Below, piece after piece: positions 34,223 to 45,276 of a stretch of DNA of 64,000 nt; position 1 is the first letter of the stretch, and each line of letters opens with the position of its first letter. The notes beneath the pieces are model-generated. The model had not been told where the DNA came from, made no database searches, and saw only the letters and a program-made list of their open reading frames with translations. Where the stretch lies: NCBI GenBank assembly GCA_030272585.1, contig BSYQ01000001.1, positions 6,758,001-6,822,000 of the forward strand, written 5' to 3'. Both the position numbers and the translations under genes were made by a program. Source of the stretch: Bryopsis sp. KO-2023 (taxonomy: Eukaryota > Chlorophyta > Ulvophyceae > Bryopsidales > Bryopsidaceae).

Positions 34223-35861
34223 GCCTAACCCTACAAGCACGCAGTTGAGGGTTTCTCAGCCCAAATTTCCGACAAGGAGCGCGCTCTCGAAGACGGAAAG
34301 CGAAGAGTTTGCAGCAAATCCCACAGCCAGGGTTTCCACGTCGGCCTTAGGATTCCAAGGTGGAAAAAAAAACGACCAGCAGCGCTCAAACAAACACAAC
34401 CACGTGCCCTAAGAAACCGAGCTCGACAGCGTTCAAAGATTGTGGCACCCATACGCCCAGACCGACCGTCGCCAATCCCAGTACTTTACGACTACCAAAG
34501 ATGCGTCCCCCCCTGTCCCCCCTGCGTAAACGTCAATATCGATAACAGACGATCTCGGCCACCAATGGGCGACCCAACCTACCGCAGGATTGATGCGCTC
34601 CGGCTCTGGGTCTGAACAACCCTTGGCAATTGGAGCGCACGTCCCCCAGGTTTGTGTGGAACTGCATTGAAACACCGACAACCAAGCCGAGGCGAGGAGA
34701 GACGCAATATTTCCAAAAAGCGAGCAAAACAACTAAAACGCAACTCAACGAAACGTGAAACCTCCCAAATACTGCTATTGACGAAAAACTGCTCCTCCGA
34801 CCACTACAAGAAGCCCGAATTACTAACCCCCTTCTCGGGGCCTCCAAAACGGTGTGTACACGTCACTGCTGATCTGGCTATTACTTGGAGAAGGTCACAC
34901 AATCGCCTTTCGGAAATCACACTATTACTTTCGACAGTCCTTTCTGGTCATCCAAAGAATCGTCCCTTGGCAAATGTTGATTCCATTTTTCTCTGCAAGC
35001 ACTAACAAAGCGCAGCGAAGGCGTGGGCGAAAGCTGCCCCGACCAGAATTGATGTCAAACTTTCCCCCCAAACAGGAAATAGCTTCTTGATGGAAAGCGA
35101 GACATGAATTCGCAGCCACCCCCCCTCCTGGCTGCTAAATCACATTTCCCAACAAGAAAAAAAAGTCGCCAGAAAAACTCTACCGTCAACGGTGGTCCAC
35201 TCACGTACCTGCCTATTTTCTTCAAGGCTCACGAGCACCGGCACGATACCCCTCTGTTTTGTTTCCTTCAGTATTCGTCACCCGTCCCGAGCAACACGAG
35301 AACATCGGGTCGTCCCTACGAGAACTCTTCCTCTCTCATATCCCCCACAACTGAGACGTCTGTTGTCGAATGCCGCCCGAAGCAAAGTCCATCAGGTCCA
35401 GTAAGAACAAGACAGAGGCGCCTTACTGTTTGTACGCGTGAACGAAAAGAAATTTCGACTCGTCCTCTCTGCAGTGGTGTTTTGATTTTCCTTGTGCTGT
35501 ATTTACGAACAAAAGCAAGCTTTCTCGCAGCCACCCTGGTTTAGATACCCGTTCCGTGCTCTCTCGAGTGCGCTTTGGGGAACGCTTGCTCCTGAACCAT
35601 TGACTTTTTGATGTCATGACGACTGATGCGCCCACCATTGGCGGCAAACTCAGTCCCCACTCATTTTCAGACGACTCGGTGTCGTTTAGCTTGCACTTCT
35701 GCTCGTTTGATCAGTTCTGGGGACGTCGTACCTTCTCGCTCTGTTTCTTGTGATGTTGGGCGCTAGCTTCTAGTGCTGCGTATTCCAGAGAGAACTGCGA
35801 TGGAACTCGGCAGACGAGACGACTGTGAACGGTGCGGTTTGCTTTTCAGATACTTTAGGAG
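34223..35861. other. Intergenic region between divergent genes (1.6 kb)
   Basis: Both flanking genes start outward from here. Short frames exist on both strands (the longest is 146 codons, plus, near 35104) but have no protein-like composition. Undetected 5' exons or UTR introns of either neighbour could lie here, for example a short ATG-led frame at about 35618. Confidence 0.4.
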
Positions 35862-38076
35862 ATGAGGGATATATTCGAGTTTGGCCTGGAGGTCGGGGCT
35901 GGAGTCGTCGTCGCGTGTTTGGTTGCTGGTGCAGCTTTTTGGCTGTATGTCACAAAGAAAAGAAAGCGGAATGCAGTCGCAAACCAGCTTCCCGTTCATC
36001 TCGGGCGCGATCTCAAGCAGGCCGCCATTCTAGGAAAGGAGCAGAAAACCAAGTCGGCCGAGCTTGAGGCAAGGAGAGCGTCTACAGGTGCTGTAGACAA
36101 AATGGAGGAAAAAGAGCCCCTGGACACCCTATCACGAAAAAAAAATGCAGCGCTCGGCACAGACAGTATTTCAAAACTTCTTGTGTTGTTTTTCAGAAAC
36201 GCCAACAGAGCGGGATGCTGGCAAAGATGAAACACCAAAGCCTTTGTTCAAATTCAAAGGTATGATAAACTCTCAGCCCGTTGCGACCCCCTTCCGCAGA
36301 GAGAGAGTTTGCACCTGTAAATGACGACCTTGTGCTTCGACCCTCAGGTGGATTGCTTAACTTCATTGGATCCCCGAAAAAAGTTGATCCAACCACAGAT
36401 GTGTATATTCCATCAACAAGACGCATAGTCTCCCCCCAATCAGGGAAACCTGCAACTCCACAGACAGTCGCCACTCCCCGGATATACGTCTTGCCCATCT
36501 CACCTTCCGATTCCCCTGCAGCAAGCCCAATGCGGCGTGAGTCCAAGTCGCACCTTGAGAAACAAAATGCCGAGCTCGGCAAAGTCGACAGGATTCCGAG
36601 TAGATCCATTTTAGAGGACCCAACAGTCAGGGAAAAGGGCGCAGAAGGAAATGATGAAGAGAACAAAGAAGGATCAGATTCTCAAGGCAAGAGGGATGGT
36701 GCTGGAGTTAAGTCGTTACTCTGTGCAGTTGCACTGTTGCAAAAGGCGAAAAGGTTCACATCAATAACAGAAGTGATGCTCTACAGACAAGGAAGACGGC
36801 TTGCAATTGGATGTTACGACCGTCAATATTGATGAAAATCCAGCGGCTGCTTCTCTCAGCCAAAACTTCTGCCCAGAGTCCTCTTCAGTTTGCACTTCAA
36901 TTCCTGGGCTAGATATTGAAGTCGTGGACTCTGAAATCGATGAATTGGTCGTTTCCCTGAAACATCCTGCAGAAAAAACTCTGACGTGCATGCTATCTCT
37001 GGTGATGGAAGAGGTCCTTCCAAGACCAGAGTCAGGCCTATTGAAACGCATGCTGAGAATGGCTGAAGTGCCGATGAGCAAGGTGGAAGGGTGCAAGGAG
37101 CCGATATTCAACTTTCGAGTGGCTTCGGAGTGTCACTTTTCTGTTGGCATGATTGTGGTTCAGGACAACAACACTGGAATTGAGATCTCTGGCCCAGTCA
37201 GGTTTGTCCATTGCAACACATTTCAATATCACAACAACGCAAAATATGGAACAGTACATTGGAATGTTCTTGATCTTCTGTCAAGCGATTCCCTATGTCC
37301 CCCTGAATCTGTTATTGCTTGTGCATGGCTATCTGAAGTCCTTGAGCCATCTATCAGCTCCCCAAACTGACACTTTGCTTTTTCCCAAGCATATTCGAAA
37401 GGATTCAAACTTGCACATGTCGTAGATGGATGCTGGGAGCAATGTGTACTTGACAACATTTTTTTTGGCATCAATCCAGAATTTCCATGCAGCCTACAGA
37501 TGGAGAAAAAGTTGATCTAGAGGTGAATTCTGAACGGATTGATTCTGACGAACATCTCACAACTTCGTTCTGGGACATGAAGAACCATTCTTCTGAGCTT
37601 ATGACCACAATGCCAGCCACTTCTCCAAACTCTACCTCACTCATTCCCATTGAACTCGTTCTTGGTGAGCACCTATTCAAAAAACTATTTACAAACACAG
37701 TGGAGTTTTCTTTCCCAGTAAATTACATCTGTAAATTCAGTTTTTTATTGAAGTATATTGGGTGGGATTTGTGAGCTGTGTCAGGATTTCCGTCCACTGT
37801 ATGTCAGTCTCTGGAACAGCACTCTTCTTTTTTTGCTGAATTCGCTCTGCTTTGTGTCACAACTCAGGCTTCAACGTGAAAGTAAAAACGAGCGACGATG
37901 AATCAGTCCACGAGATCGCCATGAGAAAGACGTTGCTTGCAAAAATGAGGAGAGGCTCTGCAATGGATGTCGAACCTCGGTATCATTACAGTGAAGACGT
38001 GGTGGAGTTTGTGCTTTGCGAGCTGGAATTGATCGCCATGCCTTCGCTTTTGATGTTCATGAGATTGTCGGTCTAG
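35862..38076 (+). CDS. Single-pass membrane-anchored protein of unknown function
   Basis: The start MRDIFEFGLEVGAGVVVACL leads directly into one transmembrane helix (about residues 7-28), followed by a Lys/Arg stop-transfer patch (TKKRKR). This gives a short lumenal or extracellular N-terminus and a long cytosolic tail. The tail is hydrophilic and Ser/Pro/Glu-rich, with exons at 36293-36690, 36787-37200, about 37476-37664 and 37866-38076. Phases match across all joins, using introns of 31 nt (36172-36202) and 40 nt (36260-36299) as well as longer ones. No enzymatic motif is seen. The third large exon (DIEVVDSEIDELVVSLKHPA; LMRMAEVP-like helices) looks globular. A short Ser/Pro-rich frame at 38456-38546 could be an extra exon, but I could not join it. 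Confidence 0.6.
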
Positions 38077-38979
38077 ACAAGTATCCCCACAAAGCTCCAA
38101 TTGTTGATGTTCATACTGGGGGGAAACGATCAACTCTTTTCCAAACTCAGAAAAAAAGATAATCCTCTATTGTTGGTGGATGTGCGGGGCTGGGACTTGG
38201 TCATTGTGGATGTGGGAAAGCAAGAAGAGCTGTCAAAGTCTTTCGTTGCAATATTTTTCTTCGTTCTTGAAAGCGGTCGGAGTGAGGGACTATGTTTTAT
38301 TCGGGGTTGTATCTTTTGTACATCTTTGGGCTGTGTCCGGAACTGCCAGGATTGGCATGGAATGCATCTGTGGATTGGGCTAAGATAACTTTTAGTTGTT
38401 TTGGGGAAACTCACACACACAGTGAGGTGATGTTAAATCGTAACGGCTACTGCAAAATGTCATCGCCTTCTCCCTCGACGCCAGAGTCCAGCCCCAACGT
38501 CAAAATTCAGTCAAAGCTGGAGAACACTGTTAGAGCTGCGCCTTAAGCGTGCTTTAAAACAGTAAAAACTACTGGGTTACAAATTCGAAGTTAGGAACGA
38601 GAAGGAATACATCGGAGATAACCTCCCCTTTTTTTGAGAAATTCGCTGTGGTACTTTTCCTGTCAAAACTATCTTACTGCAGGAAAAATATACCTCTTGG
38701 TCCTGCCTGAGCTTACCCTTTTTCCCTTCTTGCATTCGCCCTTTTATCGAATGAAGCTTCAGTGACGCAGCCACCAAATGCTGTACATTAAGCAAAACGG
38801 TAGCCATCTAGAACAATCTAGAAAATCGCACTGCTATGGTTGGGAGGGATCACATTTTCAACTCGGGTGGGTTCTGAAGTTGCTGCGCAATTCGGACCCG
38901 CGTTCAATTTTCAAACGGTCGTGGCGAGGCGTTGCGATCTTACGCTGCTCGACACTGACAGAAGCAAAGCGCTCGAGCC
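38077..38979. other. Intergenic spacer
   Basis: 0.9 kb between two plus-strand genes. No recognisable gene. It includes a purine/pyrimidine-mixed AT-rich stretch and a short unplaced Ser/Pro-rich frame at 38456. Confidence 0.4.
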
Positions 38980-40251
38980 ATGACGAGCTGGTACGAAAAG
39001 CGGCTAAACAATAAGTCAAAGATAGGGAAAAGAGGACAACTGGAGCTTGACACACACTCATATTGGTTTTGGTTCAGGTTGTCTGTTGTTACCAACTTTG
39101 TTCGTCGCGTTTGGAATTTGTTTTGTTCACTGTTGTGGGAGGAAAGGTATAGGATGCATTGGATTTTGCCATGCTGGCACTAGGGGTCTTTTCAATGCAT
39201 GCATTCAAAGCTTAACATTCCAGAGATGACATCCTCAATTCCCTATCTAATTTTTTATTAATTTTTGTTGAATTATTTTCACCCCCCCTAGCCCTCCCAA
39301 TATTGAAAAAACAACAACAGAGGATTGAAAAGGGCATCGTCGATGCTTGGTTTTCCATTAGGGAGCCATTATTTTCCAGCCAACACCACCAGCACTTCCC
39401 AAAATATATGAAATTTTGTATTACATCCGTTGAGATGCTGGCAACTGACTGGGGTCCCTCCATCGATGTTCGAAAGAAGTGTTATCCTGAATTCTGGCGA
39501 ACTCTGATCTTCAGCGCACTATCTGTGGGTTGGATGTCGTTTCAGTGGCAAAACTTCCAATTCGGCCTTGCATGCCAGCATTGAGTCCAAGAAGGATCAA
39601 TCTTATTACTATGCGGTAGGTTCACACTCACATCCCCCTCATTTCTTTTTAACAAACCATTCAAGAGCTGCGAAATGCACCCAGAAATAAGCTAAACAGA
39701 TTATGATGGGCATTATTATTATTATTATCCCTTCGGGATTTCTTTTTTCGCTGTTGTGCGGGAGGGGGAGGTTTTTTTTCAACTTGTGGATTGTGAGTGG
39801 GGAACTCAGAGTCGGTTGGCTGAGAAGGCAACCCTACTTGTATTTTTTTTCGCAGCACAAACCTAGGGAGACTGGGGAGGATCCGGCCCCTGCCCCCATC
39901 CACGAAGTTCTGCACAGAGCCCCAGCAGAGAAAAGGGATGAGGTAGAACCCATCTTCAGCTACCAGTTTGCGGATGGAGACCCGATCGCCAAAGTGTATG
40001 TTCCTCTGGAGGGCGTGGGCGACCTCTCGGAGGAGTGTGTGGAATCGGAGTTCGCTGAGAAGAGCTTGAACCTGTCCGTGAAAGGGCTGAAGGCAGGGAA
40101 AATTCTGAAGCTGGTGGTCAGAGAACTGGATGGTGAAATCGTGCCGGAAGAATGCAAGCATCGGAAATTAGCGAACAAAATCGTCGTTTCTTTGAAAAAG
40201 AAAGCGAACAATGAGGGCCACGTTGCGACCTGGAAGAATTTGAAACGTTGA
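38980..40251 (+). CDS. CS-domain (p23/SGT1/CacyBP-like) cochaperone, 3 exons
   Basis: The model joins 38980..39014, 39579..39615 and 39856..40251, giving about 155 aa: MTSWYEKRLNN, then IESKKDQSYYYAHKPRETGE, and then a CS fold. The CS domain (residues about 60-140) shows the expected strands: AKVYVPLEGV, VESEFAEKSLNLSVKGL, LKLVVRELDGEIVPEECKHR and KIVVSLKKK. It ends in ATWKNLKR, like the 'W..L' end of CS domains. CS proteins bind HSP90 or adapt E3 ligases. The spacing is closest to the CS domain of CacyBP/SIP and SGT1, but there is no TPR or SGS domain, so I do not assign a symbol. Its 3' flank is strikingly G-rich. Confidence 0.7.
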
Positions 40252-40791
40252 AACCGCAAGAGAAATTGGGGAGGGAGGGAGGGAGGGAGGGGGGGGGGCA
40301 ATGGGGGATTTGAAGGGCAGGGAGGGTGGGTCCGAGATTTGTGACTATTGGGAGGAGGATTGAACGAGGGGTGGAGGGGGGGGGGGGGGGCAAAATAGGG
40401 ATTGAAAAAAGAAAAAGAAAGAGAATTTGATTGAATTGTTTGACATTCCTGGATTGGGAATGCATGTGCTAATTATATATCACAAAGGAAAGAAATATCA
40501 AGGTGGGGTGGGGTGTGAAAACGTTGGGCTTTGGGAGGGAGGGAAATAGATCTCTGCGTGTGTTTTCAAACGATTGACAGAACAATGGTGTAAAAAGACA
40601 CTGGCCATTCAAAGTGGATGCAGACTTCTGAATTCAATTTGTTGTGCAGGAAGGGTTGATATATTACATTGAACGGCAGCATGTTTGGTTATTGTTTTTT
40701 CCATGTCCGTCAGGATGATTAGAAGGGATTTTGTCTTTATTTTCATGCAGAATGTTCACTCTATCAAAAACAGCTTAAAACGTGGAATAGA
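40252..40791. other. Convergent spacer with G-tracts
   Basis: 540 bp between two convergent genes. The plus strand carries (GGGA)n followed by long G runs (40268-40299 and about 40376-40390), with G-quadruplex potential on the coding strand of the CS gene. No ORF of note. Confidence 0.6.
40268..40299 (+). repeat. (GGGA)n / poly-G tract, potential G-quadruplex
   Basis: At least five GGG runs, each separated by a single A, then a run of ten or more G, 17 bp after the stop codon of the CS-domain gene. Confidence 0.85.
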
Positions 40792-43388
40792 TTAGGCCAA
40801 GTGCGCAACCCCGATGCCATCCCCACCAAGCCTGGTCCTCAACAGCCCCATTTTGTGTTTCGGATCGTGATCCATTGCTTGAGACATGCGCTGATCAACG
40901 GCGGCAACGGCGTCCTTCTGCACTTTGTTCATCCAGTGGCAATGCTTGGGATAGTCTCCATCATCTTGAGCAACGTTTTCCTCTCCATCCCTGTGCTCTG
41001 GTTTCTTTGGCCATCGTACTGTGGATGCTGAAGAAAGATCGTAAGCCAGAATGATTGGGGGATCTGTGGCATTGTCTTGAGGTTCCTCCTCGCTTTGGTG
41101 CTCTGTACTTGCTTCTTCCTTGCGCTCGTCGAGCTCTGCAGTGTCGCTCGAGTTGGACTCGATACTCTTTTCTCGCTGTTTCGTCATCCCTGTAAACATA
41201 TTATGGTTCAGCCACCGCAACTCTTCTCGCACTCTGTCAGCACAAGCAAGCCAGAATCACTGTTTTCGGCTCACCTAGAAAGAACCATCCGGAGTGGTTG
41301 GATGCTGAGACAAGGCGATGAGTGGAGCCCGTGTCGAGTTCATATGGCCGCTCCATTTGTGTAAGATCTCTTGCATCGTCGAATACGACCCATTCGCCGT
41401 CCCTGCAGTAAATCATTGGCACGGAATTGCGGTTCTCTAAGCCCATCCAGCGCACTTCAACGATGTCCAAGTGGATGTATTTGCTGAGGATAATATTGTT
41501 TCTCTGAATATCTGTGGCGTAGGTTCACTGGAACGCTTCAGTAACTGCACGATGATGTCAAGTTGAACAGATTTCAAGTCCAGCAAACAGGCACCCCACC
41601 TGTAACTAGAAATTGGCCTTCTGCGCCAACAGTTGCAACGCAAGGCCGCCGTTCGTACACTTGGAGCTTCACGCCGACGACAATCGACCCGATGCTGCAC
41701 GATAGCATCTTGCTGTTTCCTGAATTTATGGAGATCAACGCGTGCGTTTCATTGACGTCCTACGTTTTGTGGGGTGCATGCGAAAGACGTATTGGTTGTT
41801 GCGACTGCTGTGCTACCTTCGGCGACATCCCACACAAGCACTTTTCCGTTTTCCATGCCGAAGGCTATCCAGTCGCCATCTTGGGATACGTCGCTGCAGG
41901 TGATTGCGTCTGGCAGTATCCAATCGCCACAAACGTGCATCTCGCTGCTGGGGCCCATCTCTTCTGTGGAAGCCTCTTTTCTCAAAATATTAAACAAACC
42001 GAGGCGGTTTGAACCCTCCCACCAAATGTATGCTCTCTGGCCCCCCTGTTACAGAACAGTGAGATTATTTGGTCCAGGAACACAAGAAATTGAAAAGCGA
42101 GGCTCCTACGTGCGCGTGCTTGGACGAAGTTTACAAACCTATTCACCTCTTTCGGCTTTCGAATGGCGTTTCCAGATTGGCGGCGGTCTGCTCGAACAAA
42201 CTCAAAGATCGTCTTGCCCACGATACCAGGGTCCTGAAGAAAGCCTGAAAAGTGTTTGCAAAAGTTCATTCAAAACGTCAACACAGAGCCATGCAAACAA
42301 TCAGTTGCAAATGCTTTTTCTCACTCCTTGCAGTAGCCTCCGATATGCTCAGGATCGAGGGAAGGAGCAAGGGCTCGAAATCCGCCACCTCGTCCTGGCT
42401 CAATGCTTCACGGAGAGGAGAAGGAACTTCAAACAGCAGCAGGTCAGGACCGGGACCCCCAAAGGCAATAAAATTGAGGGTGGGGTGGATGTTTATTGTC
42501 GCTTCGAGGGTCAGCGACGGGCCCGCCTCCTTCTCTATGCTGGCCTAGCATCCATTCAGAGAACTGCGTCAAGAATATTCGTCAAGAATATTAATATGAG
42601 CGATGAGGTTCGCTGAACAGCCTACAGGAATATCAAGACCTCACATGTCCCAATAAAGCCACAATCGGTTCGTTTCCTTTGTGAAGCGTGAATCTCCTTA
42701 TTTCGAGTTTACTCGGCAAGAGGGATGTTACCACGACAACATTGTCCGTGGTCGACACCTGGAATATCAGCAATCAAAAAAACTCTCAAGGCCAAACACA
42801 ACTTTATTGTAGAGGGGAGAATGTCAAAAAACCACAACAGTTCTTTTGCCGACTTACACTCGCCAATGCCACGACGCTCGCATCACACTCTTCTGCACTC
42901 GTTTCACCGATATTGTGGATAGCCGCATTTTGATCTTCGAATGGGTATAACGCCAGCAGCTCACCCGTTTCCGTTCCAAAGATCGCCAGAGTGCCTGATT
43001 CACTGAATAACTCACAATCTTGCTCCAAAAGAAGGAACTGCTGAGCTGCAATACCGCTACAACACACCTTCTTTGCTTTTTTGCGAAGTCAGGCACGTTA
43101 CACGTCCAATGTCTGTCAAAGTCCTGCAGGGCGCCAATTGCTGCCATCCAAACGGATGCAACCGCTCAGAACAGACACCCGGCAATGCACTAAACTACTG
43201 TGGACGCATTTTCTATTCCACCTCACCTGGTTGCAAATTTTCAGGCTTTGAAACGCTTTGCTGCGTTCCTCGCATTCCTCTAACGCTCTGTCGATGGCAA
43301 CTGTGAGAACCTTCTCGATGGAGCGATACGGCTCTGGGGACTTGTTGCTTTCAATTGAAGGCACCGTGACGAGTGGGAGAGTCGCCAT
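40792..43388 (-). CDS. WD40-type beta-propeller protein, possibly WDR93-like
   Basis: Exons from ATG 43388 to the stop at 40792. The first exon (SPEPYRSIEKVLTVAIDRAL) is helical. Later exons show blade-like segments: SGTLAIFGTETGELLALYPF (about 42950-43010), a segment containing NFIAFGGPGPDLLLFEVPS (about 42420-42480), and SQDGDWIAFGMENGKVLVWD (about 41830-41890), which is a classic WD blade. VEVRWMGLENRNSVPMIYCR and DGEWVVFDD (about 41400-41460) follow. The C-terminus (GDYPKHCHWMNKVQKDAVAA) is charged and non-propeller. A helical 'PxPYR.I.K.L' N-terminus before a divergent propeller is reminiscent of WDR93, a ciliary WD protein, but I am not certain. It is head-to-head with the IMP2-like gene. 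Confidence 0.5.
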
Positions 43389-43616
43389 TCTGTTTTTGTT
43401 CCTTGAATCAACGAGCCCTTGGTGCTCTGCCGAAAACTCACCATCATCTTAACCGTTACGGCATTTGAAAACGCAAGGAAACCGGACAGAATCCCATTTT
43501 CCCACGTCACCGTATCGTATGGCTGCTTGGATGATTGCTGCCGCTCTGTTGCACTCAGCCGAGCGCAGAAACTGGCATATCGTCTGCCTTTCCAGTTCGA
43601 CCCCTGTCCATGAGGC
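43389..43616. promoter_or_regulatory. Shared bidirectional promoter region (WD40 / IMP2-like)
   Basis: 228 bp between divergent ATGs, with a CACGTCAC (CRE-half/ACGT-core) element at 43503-43510. No TATA box is obvious. Confidence 0.45.
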
Positions 43617-44585
43617 ATGAAGAAGGCCCTCCGCTATGTCTTTATGTGGGGACCTTTGGCCCTCTCCGTGAAGAACTGGGTGGTAGACGTGTCGCCAGCA
43701 TCGGGCCTGTGTTTGCAACCTATATCTCGACCGGGTGACGTCTGTGAGGAAGACCTTGTGCTGGTGCAAAAGTACAAGGTCCGAGTGTATAAGGAGTTGA
43801 ACCGCGGCGACGTCGTGTTTTTGAGGTGTGAGGAGTTCAAAAAGTCCCGAAAATTGGTAGAATCTGGGAAAATTGTTGGCTCTCAAGAAGGTCGATTCAA
43901 GATGGGTGTGTGGTGGCTTGAGACTTTGTGCTGTTCACTTTTGTTGCTTCAGATCCCCTGAGGAGCCGAGTGCTGTATGGGTGAGGCGGTTGGTTGGTCT
44001 TGAAGGGGACTGGGTGGAGAGGAACAGCGGTCCAGAAAAGGGAGCTGTGAAGAGGGTGCCACAGGTGTCCAACCTTAATCATCATATGAAACTGAAATCT
44101 CATTTTGACAGATATCGTATTTGTATACATACCTTTTTTTTTTCACAACAATATGGGAGAGAAACACACCCAGTTCTGGATTGGATTGGATTGGATTGGA
44201 TGATGTTGATCGATTGTAGCATCATTGCTCGAAATTCCGCTTGAAGTGTTGCTGGCACATTGGAGACTGGCAGCAGAATGATCCAGTGTTTTGTGGGATC
44301 ACCCTCCTTGTCCAAAATAGGAGTTCTTGTCAAGATTCTTTGTCATGTGACGGAATCTTATTGACTGGGGGGCCTCTGAGGCTTTGACTTCCGTTTTTCT
44401 AGGGGCACTGTTGGTTGGATGGGCAAGAGAAATTGAAATCAAGCCCTCCTCGGCAGGATTGTGCCGTTCCCTTGGCGCTGCTGGAGGGTCGAATATCGTA
44501 CGTCCTGTGGCCGCCTTCCAGGATGGGAGCGGTGGAGAATTATTTACCACATGGGAGAGTTCGCATGACAAAGACGGCACCTTAA
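43617..44585 (+). CDS. IMP2-like mitochondrial inner-membrane peptidase homologue with altered catalytic residues
   Basis: IMP2 (family S26) cleaves intermembrane-space sorting signals using a Ser-Lys dyad. The model joins 43617..43909, 43953..44064 and 44403..44585 (195 aa, in frame). Family landmarks appear in order: a hydrophobic N-terminus (LRYVFMWGPLAL), SGLCLQPISRPGD at the place of the catalytic G-x-S-M-x-P, EEDLVLVQKYKV, NRGDVVFLR, SPEEPSAVWVRRLVGLEGDW, then GHCWLDGQ and VPLALLEGRISYVLWPPSR near the C-terminus. The nucleophile Ser is Cys here (tgt), the general-base Lys of 'v.KRvvgLEGD' is Arg, and the usual 'GHcWvEGD' and 'SxDSRxFGPV' signatures are broken. So it is IMP2-derived by layout but may be inactive. 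Exon 1 to 2 phase was set using a GTGGTG donor. Confidence 0.7.
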
Positions 44586-45276
44586 GCCTTTTTTTGTCTT
44601 TTTGGGCGGCAGCATGCGAGGTGCTGAATGAATTCTTTTTTTTTTCTTTTCCTTAGTTGCAAAAAAAGGGTGAATTTTGAAATGGAAAAGGGATGTACTG
44701 CTTCTGACGAGAGTGTGACAATGGCACTTGACCTTTAGGATAGATGAGTAGGCGGATTATTTTTCGTGTAATATTCTGTTTATTACACTGCTTCTATCGC
44801 TTCCATGGAAATTATGGAGTCTGGAATCCAGACTCTGGATCCTGATTGGGACGTATGGCAGGTGATTTTTAGTTCCTAAAGCCTGTTCATACAGGGCTTC
44901 ATAATATCCAGCCACACATCAATATCTCCTGGTTGGTTTGAATGGCTCCTCACGCAACATGTTATCATTGATTGATTGATTGATTGACTTCTGGTTGGAG
45001 CGAATGGTACAGGGGTGCTTAGAGATGAAAACATTTAGAAACGTTATTTTGGGGGGTTTTGGTTTTCCAATCCAAAACACTGCACAGGGATCAATGGTTG
45101 CATAAAATAATCATGCAGATGGATCCAAACCATCTTTGAGGTTGAGAAAAGTGAAAATCTCGACGAAACTGCTTGGAAACTTCTCTGCAGATTGCGCAGT
45201 GATTAGGAATCAACACCATTACAATCCTTGGCGTTTGAAGGGCGCCTCTCCTGAACCCCCCCTCCCCAAAACAACA
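44586..45276. other. Intergenic spacer with short tandem repeats
   Basis: 691 bp between plus-strand genes. It contains an ATTG repeat (44966-44989). Nothing coding is recognised. Confidence 0.5.
44966..44989. repeat. (ATTG)n microsatellite
   Basis: About six tandem ATTG copies upstream of BUD13. A related GGATT repeat lies at 44178-44200 within intron 2 of the IMP2-like gene. Confidence 0.9.

Noticed and set aside
35104..35544. 146-codon plus-strand frame between the S40-like gene and the membrane-anchored gene
   Set aside because: Composition is random-like, no motif or splice context; probably chance.
38456..38546. Short Ser/Pro-rich frame after the membrane-anchored gene
   Set aside because: Could be a last exon but no donor/acceptor pair restores the frame; the stop at 38076 is simpler.
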